A DNA stretch of 5,557 nucleotides from Burkholderiales bacterium (GTDB lineage: Bacteria; Pseudomonadota; Gammaproteobacteria; Burkholderiales; Burkholderiaceae_C): positions 1 through 5,557 of the forward strand of contig JAGWTL010000209.1 in the NCBI GenBank assembly GCA_028869035.1, in the 5' to 3' direction. Below, in pieces: positions 1-5,422 of this stretch. Every line of letters begins with the position of its first letter. The first letter of the stretch is position 1. The position numbers and the translations under genes were made by a program. The notes under the pieces were generated by a model. It worked only from the letters and a program-made list of their open reading frames with translations, did no database searches and was not told the origin of the DNA.

Positions 1-585
1 TTGACTGCCCTGGCCAGCCTGGAGCGCATGGCCGACAAGTCGGCGCAGAACATCGTCGACGCGCTGGAACAGTCCAAACAGACCACCTTGCCGCGCTTCC
101 TCTACGGCTTAGGGATACGCCATGTGGGCGAGGCCACGGCCAAGGCGCTGGCGCGCCACTTCGGCAAACTGGACGCGATCCTGGATGCGTCCGAAGACCA
201 GTTGCTCCAGGTGCCCGACGTGGGCCCCGTGGTGGCGCAGAGCATCCACACCTTCTTCCAACAGGCGCACAACCGTGAGGTGGTGGAGCAGCTGCGTGCC
301 TGCGGCCTGCGCTGGGAAGAGGGCGAGCCCAGCCCGGCCGCCCGGTTGCCCCTGGCCGGCAAGACCTTTGTGCTGACCGGAACTTTGCCCACACTGAGCC
401 GCGAGCAGGCCAAGGAAATGCTGGAAGCCGCCGGTGCCAAGGTGGCGGGCTCGGTCAGCAAGAAGACCGACTACGTGGTGGCGGGTGCAGAAGCGGGCAG
501 CAAGCTGGACAAGGCGCGCGAGCTTGGCGTGGCCGTGCTCGATGAAGCAGGGCTGCAGGCCTTGCTGGGTACGGCCGCCGGCTGA
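1..585 (+). CDS. ligA: NAD-dependent DNA ligase, C-terminal part (5' truncated by window edge)
   Basis: This is the last 194 codons of the NAD+-dependent DNA ligase, which seals nicks in duplex DNA during replication and repair using NAD+ as AMP donor. The adenylation and OB-fold domains lie outside the window. Visible here are the helix-hairpin-helix region (local residues about 5-100), with hairpins at LGIRHVGEATAKAL and VPDVGPVVAQSI, and a C-terminal BRCT domain (about 115-190) with GKTFVLTGTLP and the typical LigA stretch TDYVVAGAEAGSKLDKA. The first codon, TTG, is almost certainly an internal Leu and not a start, because the reading frame is open to the edge and the protein begins in mid-domain. 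Stop TGA is at 583-585. The gene converges on a DUF454 gene whose stop lies 5 bp further on. The family assignment is secure; only the 5' extent is unknown. Confidence 0.96.
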   Translation: MTALASLERMADKSAQNIVDALEQSKQTTLPRFLYGLGIRHVGEATAKALARHFGKLDAILDASEDQLLQVPDVGPVVAQSIHTFFQQAHNREVVEQLRACGLRWEEGEPSPAARLPLAGKTFVLTGTLPTLSREQAKEMLEAAGAKVAGSVSKKTDYVVAGAEAGSKLDKARELGVAVLDEAGLQALLGTAAG

Positions 586-601
586 AGCCCTCAGTCCGGC
601 G
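576..601. terminator. Hairpin spanning both convergent stop codons, possible bidirectional terminator
   Basis: The left arm (576-585) pairs with the right arm (591-601) to give a 10-bp stem with one bulged T at 595 and a 5-nt loop AGCCC, which is the whole intergenic gap. The inner four pairs are CTGA/TCAG and contain the ligA TGA and the reverse-strand TGA of the DUF454 gene. The outer pairs are CGCCGG/CCGGCG. No T-rich tract follows on either strand, so it is not a canonical intrinsic terminator. A role in ending or stabilising both convergent transcripts is inference. Confidence 0.4.
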
Positions 602-1016
602 TGGCAACCGGATCGTTCGCGAAACGCTCCGGCCGCCGCCATAGCCAGACGGCCACGCTGGTCATGCAGGCAATCGCCGCCCAGGCCACCCAGCGCGGGT
701 GCGAGCTCCACAGCAGGTACAGGCCCGAAGCCGATATGACGATCGTCGCCATCCACTTGGGGCGGCGTCGCACCACGCCACCGCGGCGCCAGTCGCGGAT
801 CATGGGGCCGAAGGCCGTGTGATTCTCCAGCCAGGCCAGCAGGCGCGGCGAGCTGCGGGCCGCGGCCCAGGCTGCGAGCAGGATGAAGGGCGTGGTGGGC
901 AGCAGGGGCAGAAAGATGCCGATCACACCCAGCAGCAGGCTCAGCAGGGCCAGGCCCAGGTAGAACCAGCGGATCAGGGGCGGGCGGCGGGGGACGGGAG
1001 GGGGTGGCAAGGGCAT
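591..1016 (-). CDS. DUF454 (YbaN-like) inner-membrane protein
   Basis: This 141-residue protein belongs to the DUF454/YbaN family of small integral membrane proteins, whose function is not established. The family signature is clear: GVIGIFLPLLPTTPFILLAA (residues about 30-49), followed by ARSSPRLLAWLENHTAFGP and IRDWRRGGVVRRRPK. Hydrophobic segments at about 14-37, 89-106 and 108-126 suggest three membrane spans, with the Arg-rich stretch (about 74-87) probably cytoplasmic by the positive-inside rule. The N-terminus is proline-rich (PLPPPPVPRRPP), which is unusual for a short leader. The ATG at 1014-1016 was chosen because it is the first Met before the conserved core. Upstream in-frame sequence runs antisense into def and looks non-natural. 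No clear Shine-Dalgarno is seen before it. It is divergent from def (54 bp apart) and convergent with ligA. Length is close to the E. coli homologue (about 125 residues). Confidence 0.88.
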   Translation of the reverse strand: MPLPPPPVPRRPPLIRWFYLGLALLSLLLGVIGIFLPLLPTTPFILLAAWAAARSSPRLLAWLENHTAFGPMIRDWRRGGVVRRRPKWMATIVISASGLYLLWSSHPRWVAWAAIACMTSVAVWLWRRPERFANDPVATPD

Positions 1017-1070
1017 GCAGCCATTGTGCCGTGGCCTTATGCTTGTGGCTTCCCTATCGCGTCTCCAACC

Positions 1071-1610
1071 ATGACTGTTCGTGAAATCCTCAAAATGGGC
1101 GACCCGCGCCTGCTGCGTGTAGCCCAGCCGGTGACCGGCTTCGACAGCGACGCACTGCACTTGCTGATCACCGATCTGCTGGACACCATGGTGGCCGCCA
1201 ACGGCGCGGGCCTGGCGGCGCCGCAGATCGGCGTGGACCTGCAGGTGGTGATCTTCGGCAGCGGAGAGTTCAACCCGCGTTACCCCGATGCACCCGTGGT
1301 GCCGCGCACTGTGCTGTGCAATCCGGTGATCACGCCCTTGGGAGATGAGGAGCAACTGGGCTGGGAGGGCTGTCTCTCGGTGCCGGGTCTGCGCGGCGTA
1401 GTGCCACGCTGGCAGCGCATCCGCTACACCGGCTTGGATCCGTATGGCGACGCGGTGGACCGCACGGTGGACGGCTTCCACGCCCGTGTGGTGCAGCACG
1501 AGTGTGACCACCTGATCGGCAAGCTCTACCCCATGCGGGTACGCGACTTCGCGCAGTTCGGCTACACCGAGGTGCTGTTCCCGGGACTGGACGCCAGCGC
1601 GGACGACTGA
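1071..1610 (+). CDS. def: Peptide deformylase
   Basis: Peptide deformylase removes the formyl group from the N-terminal formyl-Met of nascent proteins at the ribosome, the step before Met removal by Map. The 179-residue product has all three family motifs: GAGLAAPQIG (45-54), EGCLS (99-103, metal-ligand Cys101) and HECDH (143-147, ligands His143 and His147, catalytic Glu144). It is about ten residues longer than the E. coli enzyme (169). The ATG at 1071 gives MTVREILKMGDPRLL, the normal start of the family. The open frame continues upstream to 699, but that part overlaps the DUF454 gene in antisense and has no homology to the family. The 54-bp upstream gap holds no convincing sigma70 promoter (only an isolated TATGCT at 1038-1043) and no good ribosome binding site. 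fmt, often adjacent in other bacteria, is absent here, so this may be a second def copy or a relocated single copy; the window cannot decide. Confidence 0.96.
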   Translation: MTVREILKMGDPRLLRVAQPVTGFDSDALHLLITDLLDTMVAANGAGLAAPQIGVDLQVVIFGSGEFNPRYPDAPVVPRTVLCNPVITPLGDEEQLGWEGCLSVPGLRGVVPRWQRIRYTGLDPYGDAVDRTVDGFHARVVQHECDHLIGKLYPMRVRDFAQFGYTEVLFPGLDASADD

Positions 1611-1698
1611 GCATGAAGCCCGCTGCGCGGGCATGACTTCGCGCAGAAGACGCATGGATGACGCGGGCGAAGTCCGCATGACTGGCGTCATTCCGTCA

Positions 1699-1718
1699 TC
1701 GCTGCTGCGCAGCAGCGA
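1699..1718. repeat. Perfect 20-bp palindrome within the def-glnD array
   Basis: TCGCTGCTGCGCAGCAGCGA is a perfect 20-bp self-complementary sequence, lying between GTCAT boxes at 1695 and 1720. It could form a cruciform or an RNA hairpin on either transcript. It has no T tract after it, so a classical intrinsic terminator is not supported. Confidence 0.65.
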
Positions 1719-1724
1719 GGTCAT

Positions 1725-1739
1725 GCGCTCGCAGAGCGC
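1725..1739. terminator. Strong 6-bp hairpin just past the glnD stop
   Basis: GCGCTC-GCA-GAGCGC is a perfect 6-bp stem with a 3-nt loop, located 4 bp beyond the reverse-strand glnD stop codon (1744-1746) and flanked on both sides by GTCAT. It is the first stable structure in the glnD 3' untranslated region. There is no U-rich run after it in the glnD direction, so termination would need more of the array, or Rho; it may instead protect the 3' end from exonucleases. Confidence 0.35.
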
Positions 1740-1743
1740 GTCA

Positions 1744-4419
1744 TCAAGAGCCCAGCACGTCCAGCAGCTCGGTTTCGATGGCGATCTGGGCGCGGTTGTT
1801 CTGCAGCTCGGGGCCGTCGACGAGGAAGACGTCGTCCACGCGCTCGCCCAGGGTGTTGACTTTGGCCAGCTGCAGATTGATGCGGTGGCGGGCCAATACG
1901 CGCGCCACCCTGTAGAGCAGGCCGGCCTGGTCGCTGGCCGAGATGCTGAGCAGCCAGCGCTGGGCCTTTTCGTCGGGCTTGAGGCTCACGCGCGGTGTGA
2001 TGGGGAAGCTCTTGACGCGGCGAGAGAGCCGCCCGCGGCTGGGTTCGGGCAGGGGCGCGGCCTCGGCGATGGCGCGGGCCAGCCCGGACTCGACCATGCT
2101 GGTCATTTCGCGGTAGTGGTCCTGCATGCCCGAGGTGACGACCTGGAAGGTGTCGAGCGCGTAGCCGTTGCGCGCCGTGTGGATGCGCGCGTCCTGGATG
2201 CTGAAGCCGCCCTGGTCGAAATAACCGCAGATGCGCGCGAAGAGGTCGGGCTGGTCGGCGGTGTAGACCAGCACCTGCAGGCCTTCACCGGCGGATGAGC
2301 GGCGCGCACGCACGATGGGCTGGTCGGTGCCGACATGGCGGGAGATGTGGCGCGTGTGCCAGGCGATGTCGTCGGCGTCGTGGCGCATGAAATAGCCCAC
2401 GTCCAGCGTGTCCCAGAGCTTTTTATGCGCCTCAAACGGCAGGCTGTGCAGGGCCAGCTTGACCAGGGCCTCGCGCTTGTGCGCCTCGACCTCGGCGTCG
2501 GGCGAAGGCGCGTGGCCGCCCAGGGCGCGCAGGGTGTAGCGGTAGAGGTCTTCCAGCAGCTTGCCCTTCCAGGCGTTCCAGACCTTGGGGCTGGTGCCGC
2601 GGATGTCGGCCACCGTCAGCAGGTACAGGGCCGTGAGGTAACGCTCGTTGCCGACCTGCCTGGCGAAGGCGGCGATGACGTCCGGGTCGCTCAGGTCGGA
2701 CTTCTGCGCGATGCGGCTCATGGACAGGTGTTCCTTGACCAGGAACTCGATCAGGCGCGCGTCCTCGCGGCTGATGCCGTGCTGGCTCGCGAAACGCCGC
2801 ACTTCCACGGCGCCCAGGTCGGAGTGGTCGCCGCCGCGGCCCTTGGCGATGTCGTGGAAGAGGGCGCCCGCATAGAGGATCCAGGGCTTGTCCCAGCCGG
2901 CACCGAGTTGCGAACAGAAGGGGTACTCGTGCGCGTGCTCGGCCATGAAAAAGCGCCGCACATTGCGCAGCACCATGAGGATGTGCTGGTCCACGGTGTA
3001 GACGTGGAACAGGTCGTGCTGCATCTGGCCCACGATGCGCCGGAAGATCCAGAGGTAGCGCCCCAGCACGGAAGTCTGGTTCATGAGCCGGATGGCATGC
3101 GTGATGCCGCGCGGCTGCTGCAGGATGGCCATGAAGGTGCGGCGGTTGACCGGGTCCTTGCGGAACTTCGCCGTCATCAGGCCGCGCGCGTTGTACAGGG
3201 CGCGCAGGGTGCGCGCCGACAGGCCCTTGGCGCCCTCGGTGGTCTGGTAGACCAGGAAGGTCTCCAGGATGGCGTGCGGCTCGCGCTGGTAGAGATCGTC
3301 GCTGACGACTTCGATCAGGCCCCCCTTGTCCAGGAAATGCGCGTTGATGGCGCGCGGTGCCTGCGTGCGCGGATTGAGCCGCTCCTCGATATTGAGCAGC
3401 AGGATCTGGTTGAGCTGGGTCACCGCCTTGGCGGCCCAGTAGTAGTGGCGCATCAGCGATTCGCTGGCGCGCACCCGGGTCTTGACATCGGTGGTGTCCG
3501 GTTTCGCCGACAGGCCGCCCTTAGGCGAAACAGCCCCCTCGGGGGGCAGCGAGGACACGTCAGTGCCGAGCGTGGGGGCCGGCAGTCCATAGCCGAAGGT
3601 GTTGGCCACCGCCGTCTGCAGGTCGAAGACCAGGCGGTCTTCGCGCCGGCCGGCAATCAGGTGCAGGCGCAGGCGGATCAGCTCCAGCATGGCCTCGTTG
3701 CGCTTGAGCTGGCGCACCTCGAAGGGGGTGGCCAGGCCGGTGCGGGCCAGTTCGTCCCAGGATTTGCCGTAGCCGGCCGCCCGGGCCACCCAGAGGATGA
3801 TCTGCAGGTCGCGCAGGCCGCCCGGGGATTCCTTGCAGTTGGGCTCCAGCGCGTAGGGCGTGTCCTCGAACTTGTTGTGGCGCTGCTGCATCTCCAGCGT
3901 CTTGGCGACGAAAAAGGCGCGCGCGTCCAGGGCCTGACGGAAGCGCCAGCGAAAACCCTTGAACAGGGCCGCGTTGCCGCAGATCAGGCGCGATTCCAGC
4001 AGCGCCGTCTGCACCGTCACGTCCTTGGCGGACTCGGCCAGACATTCCTCGACGGTGCGCACGCTGGAGCCGATCTCCAGGCCGGCGTCCCAGCAACTGC
4101 TGATGAAGGTCTCGATGCGCTGGCGCAGGGCTTCGTCCGTGTCCGGAGACTGGCCTTCGGGCAGCAGCAGCAGGACGTCGATGTCCGAATGGGGGAACAG
4201 TTCGCCGCGCCCGAAGCCGCCCACGGCGACCAGGGCCGGGCCGGGGCCGAAACCGGCCTGCTTCCACAGCGTCTTGAGGGTGTCGTCGGCCAGGCGTGCC
4301 AGCTGGCGCAGGGCGGCGTGCACGCCGCGGGTGGAGGGGCCGCTGTTGCTGACGCCCAGCAGCAGGTCGGCCTTGCGGGCGCGGTACTGCTCACGGAGGG
4401 TCTGGGGGGTCGCTGTCAT
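1744..4419 (-). CDS. glnD: Bifunctional uridylyltransferase / uridylyl-removing enzyme (PII nitrogen sensor)
   Basis: GlnD senses glutamine. When glutamine is low it uridylylates PII proteins (GlnB/GlnK), and when glutamine is high it removes UMP, thereby steering glutamine synthetase and NtrB/NtrC activity. The 891-residue product matches the family length (E. coli about 890). Domains in order: nucleotidyltransferase with GGFGRGELFPHSDID (67-81; catalytic Asp79 and Asp81); the helical PII-uridylyltransferase region; an HD hydrolase domain with HD at 522-523 and further His at 479 and 532; and two C-terminal ACT domains (about 713-785 and 822-890) that bind glutamine. The ATG at 4417-4419 is chosen because it starts MTATPQTLREQYRARK in the normal family position; 108 further open codons upstream are antisense-free map overlap and are rejected. 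It follows map by 23 bp, without a clear Shine-Dalgarno, as a probable map-glnD operon. Residues about 279-310 are a family-atypical Gly/Pro/Ser-rich insertion encoded by a repeat-like element; the frame stays open through it. Confidence 0.97.
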   Translation of the reverse strand: MTATPQTLREQYRARKADLLLGVSNSGPSTRGVHAALRQLARLADDTLKTLWKQAGFGPGPALVAVGGFGRGELFPHSDIDVLLLLPEGQSPDTDEALRQRIETFISSCWDAGLEIGSSVRTVEECLAESAKDVTVQTALLESRLICGNAALFKGFRWRFRQALDARAFFVAKTLEMQQRHNKFEDTPYALEPNCKESPGGLRDLQIILWVARAAGYGKSWDELARTGLATPFEVRQLKRNEAMLELIRLRLHLIAGRREDRLVFDLQTAVANTFGYGLPAPTLGTDVSSLPPEGAVSPKGGLSAKPDTTDVKTRVRASESLMRHYYWAAKAVTQLNQILLLNIEERLNPRTQAPRAINAHFLDKGGLIEVVSDDLYQREPHAILETFLVYQTTEGAKGLSARTLRALYNARGLMTAKFRKDPVNRRTFMAILQQPRGITHAIRLMNQTSVLGRYLWIFRRIVGQMQHDLFHVYTVDQHILMVLRNVRRFFMAEHAHEYPFCSQLGAGWDKPWILYAGALFHDIAKGRGGDHSDLGAVEVRRFASQHGISREDARLIEFLVKEHLSMSRIAQKSDLSDPDVIAAFARQVGNERYLTALYLLTVADIRGTSPKVWNAWKGKLLEDLYRYTLRALGGHAPSPDAEVEAHKREALVKLALHSLPFEAHKKLWDTLDVGYFMRHDADDIAWHTRHISRHVGTDQPIVRARRSSAGEGLQVLVYTADQPDLFARICGYFDQGGFSIQDARIHTARNGYALDTFQVVTSGMQDHYREMTSMVESGLARAIAEAAPLPEPSRGRLSRRVKSFPITPRVSLKPDEKAQRWLLSISASDQAGLLYRVARVLARHRINLQLAKVNTLGERVDDVFLVDGPELQNNRAQIAIETELLDVLGS
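3506..3585 (-). repeat. GC-rich intergenic-type repeat inserted in frame in glnD
   Basis: On the glnD strand this segment reads CCCCCACGCTCGGC, then CGCTGCCCCCCGAGGGGGC, then GGGCGGCC. It contains a 6-bp hairpin GCCCCC-TCG-GGGGGC (3533-3547), and a second GGGGGC lies at 3574-3579. An 8-bp inverted repeat GTTTCGCC/GGCGAAAC (3501-3508 and 3524-3531) overlaps its end. The block is bounded by near-identical octamers, GCCGACAG (3506-3513) and GCCGGCAG (3578-3585), exactly 72 bp apart. It encodes residues about 279-305 (LPAPTLGTDVSSLPPEGAVS...), low-complexity and unlike the flanking conserved segments. From memory, similar sequences are scattered between genes in Comamonadaceae. The exact edges and the mechanism of insertion are uncertain. 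Confidence 0.6.
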
Positions 4420-4442
4420 GGCGACGCTGGTGCGGGCAGGAC

Positions 4443-5255
4443 TCAAGCCAGGGCTGCTGCCTTGACGAAAGCCGGCTTCGGCGGGCTGCCGGCCGAGAGC
4501 GTCAGCACCTCGTAGCCGGTGGGCGTGACCAGCACCGTGTGTTCCCACTGGGCTGAGAGTGAGTGGTCCTTGGTGACGATGGTCCAGCCGTCGCCCAGTT
4601 CCTTGATCTCGCGCTTGCCGGCGTTGATCATGGGCTCGATGGTGAAGGTCATGCCGGGTTTCAGCTCCTCCAGGGTGCCGGGCTTGCCGTAGTGCAGCAC
4701 CTGCGGCTCCTCGTGGAAGACCCGGCCGATCCCGTGACCGCAAAACTCACGCACCACGGAAAAGCCGTTGCTTTCGGCGAATTTCTGGATGGCCCAGCCG
4801 ATGTCGCCCAGGCGGGCGCCGGGCTTGACCTGCTCGATGCCGTGCCACATGGCCTCGTAGGTGAAGGAGCACAGGCGTTTGGCGGCGATGGAGGCGTCGC
4901 CCACGATGAACATGCGGCTGGTGTCGCCGAACCAGCCGTCCTTGATGACGGTGACGTCGATGTTGACGATGTCACCCTTCTTGAGCGCCTTGTCCCCGGG
5001 AATGCCGTGGCAGACCACGTGGTTGACCGAGGTGCACAGGGAGGCCGGGTAGGGCGGATAACCGGCGGGCTGGTAGCCCAGGGTGGCGGAGGTCGTGCCC
5101 TGGGTCTTCATGTAGGCGGCGGCCAGGCGGTCGATTTCGCCCGTGGTGATGCCGGGTTGCACATGGGGGGTCAGGTAATCCAGCACTTCGGCCGCCAGCC
5201 GGCAGGCCAGGCGCATGCCGGCAATTCCTGCTTCGTCTTTGTAGGTGATCGTCAT
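4443..5255 (-). CDS. map: Type I methionine aminopeptidase
   Basis: Map removes the N-terminal Met from nascent cytosolic proteins when the second residue is small, after deformylation. The 270-residue product is full length for the bacterial type Ia enzyme (E. coli 264). All five metal ligands are in their family contexts: Asp100 in VNIDVTV, Asp111 in GDTSRMF, His174 in CGHGIG, Glu207 in TIEPMI and Glu238 in WEHTVLV; the active-site His83 lies in VCHGIP. The ATG at 5253-5255 gives MTITYKDEAGIAGMRLACRLAAEVL, which aligns with the usual N-terminus. No Shine-Dalgarno precedes it, and a -10-like element ends only 8 bp upstream of the start codon. The C-terminal tail after the last domain strand (SAGSPPKPAFVKAAALA) is a variable Ala/Pro-rich extension. 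glnD begins 23 bp after the stop, indicating co-transcription, as in several proteobacteria where map and glnD are neighbours. Confidence 0.97.
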   Translation of the reverse strand: MTITYKDEAGIAGMRLACRLAAEVLDYLTPHVQPGITTGEIDRLAAAYMKTQGTTSATLGYQPAGYPPYPASLCTSVNHVVCHGIPGDKALKKGDIVNIDVTVIKDGWFGDTSRMFIVGDASIAAKRLCSFTYEAMWHGIEQVKPGARLGDIGWAIQKFAESNGFSVVREFCGHGIGRVFHEEPQVLHYGKPGTLEELKPGMTFTIEPMINAGKREIKELGDGWTIVTKDHSLSAQWEHTVLVTPTGYEVLTLSAGSPPKPAFVKAAALA

Positions 5256-5263
5256 GGGGCGTA

Positions 5264-5269
5264 ATTATC
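5264..5269 (-). promoter_or_regulatory. Candidate -10 element for map-glnD
   Basis: On the reverse strand the hexamer GATAAT (5/6 to TATAAT) sits 8 bp from the map ATG in an AT-rich patch that stands out in the GC-rich region. At 17-bp spacing the -35 region reads CGGCAT (5287-5292), a poor match. If used, transcription would start at about 5257, leaving a leader of only 1-3 nt. This would fit the absence of a ribosome binding site, but it is unproven. Confidence 0.35.
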
Positions 5270-5293
5270 CCATCGGCGGCGCTTTCATGCCGG

Positions 5294-5304
5294 TCAGGGC
5301 CTGA
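5294..5304. promoter_or_regulatory. Short dyad upstream of map
   Basis: TCAGG-G-CCTGA is a perfect 5-bp dyad around a single base, extendable to 7 pairs with one G-T (5292-5306). It lies just upstream of the expected -35 region of map. It could be an operator, but short GC-rich dyads are common by chance and no known site is recognised. Confidence 0.15.
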
Positions 5305-5344
5305 TCGGGGTGGGGCGAAGTAAAGCGGCAGCTTCAGAGCAGAC

Positions 5345-5369
5345 TCACAATTGCCCGAAGGGCTTGTGA
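5345..5369. promoter_or_regulatory. Bulged inverted repeat upstream of purL, candidate operator
   Basis: TCACAA (5345-5350) pairs with TTGTGA (5364-5369), and GCCC (5353-5356) pairs with GGGC (5360-5363). This gives ten base pairs around a GAA loop, with TT (5351-5352) unpaired on one side. It ends 9 bp before the -10-like TAAAAT of purL and so overlaps the -35 region. It could bind a regulator of purL or form an RNA hairpin on a transcript passing through. No known regulator motif is recognised. Confidence 0.35.
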
Positions 5370-5378
5370 TGTCGGAGC

Positions 5379-5384
5379 TAAAAT
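5379..5384 (+). promoter_or_regulatory. Candidate -10 element for purL
   Basis: TAAAAT matches the sigma70 -10 consensus at 5 of 6 positions and lies 38 bp before the purL start codon, in the most AT-rich part of the intergenic region. No good -35 is found at 16-18 bp; TTGCCC (5351-5356) is 22 bp away, which is too far for a typical promoter. An activator-dependent or weak promoter is possible. Confidence 0.35.
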
Positions 5385-5422
5385 TTGCCCTTTCCCCCGC
5401 ACACCACCTCTAGGCCACCCCC

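Larger units (their letters stand above)
1613..1744. repeat. Ordered ATGAC/GTCAT pentamer and hairpin array between def and glnD
   Basis: Four ATGAC-type pentamers (ATGAA at 1613; ATGAC at 1633, 1658, 1678) are followed by four GTCAT pentamers (1687, 1695, 1720, 1740). Spacers are 15, 20 and 15 nt in the left half, TGGC at the centre, then 3, 20 and 15 nt in the right half, so the halves are nearly mirror images. The 15-nt spacers are hairpins: 1618-1632 (GCCCGC-TGC-GCGGGC), 1663-1677 (a weaker 5-pair stem including one G-T) and 1725-1739 (GCGCTC-GCA-GAGCGC). The right 20-nt spacer contains most of a palindrome at 1699-1718. GATGACGCG (1657-1665) is the exact complement of 1737-1745. The array starts 2 nt after the def stop and overlaps the glnD stop codon by one base. 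It looks like a REP-type or GTCATTCC-type intergenic repeat serving as the shared 3' end of two convergent genes; the function is inferred. Confidence 0.6.

Noticed and set aside
1..3. TTG at position 1 as a translation start
   Set aside because: The frame starts within the LigA helix-hairpin-helix region, so TTG is an internal Leu codon at the window edge.
699..1070. N-terminal extension of def by 124 codons
   Set aside because: It is antisense to the DUF454 gene, is Gln/Gly/Ala-rich without homology, and the conserved deformylase N-terminus begins at 1071.
1017..1724. Upstream open extension of the DUF454 gene through def on the minus strand (to a 377-codon frame)
   Set aside because: The extension is antisense to def, has no family similarity, and the DUF454 core starts just after the ATG at 1016.
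1633..2298. 221-codon plus-strand frame starting in the def-glnD repeat array
   Set aside because: Most of it is antisense to the glnD ACT domains and it has no recognisable domain or ribosome binding site.
2335..4515. Very long open frame (726 codons) on the plus strand opposite glnD
   Set aside because: It is fully antisense to glnD, which has clear domains and motifs. Its translation is rich in Gly, Ala, Val, Gln and Asp with no recognisable domain, the usual mirror of GC-rich codon usage.
4420..4743. N-terminal extension of glnD into map (108 codons)
   Set aside because: It overlaps the well-supported 3' part of map in another frame, is low-complexity Arg/His/Gly-rich, and the family start matches 4419.
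4563..5264. 233-codon plus-strand open frame opposite map
   Set aside because: It is antisense to a complete map gene with all metal ligands; its composition is typical of a shadow frame.
5345..5369. CRP-type binding site (TGTGA/TCACA)
   Set aside because: The half-sites are in the opposite order and spacing (TCACA then TGTGA, 15 bp apart) from the CRP consensus TGTGA-N6-TCACA.
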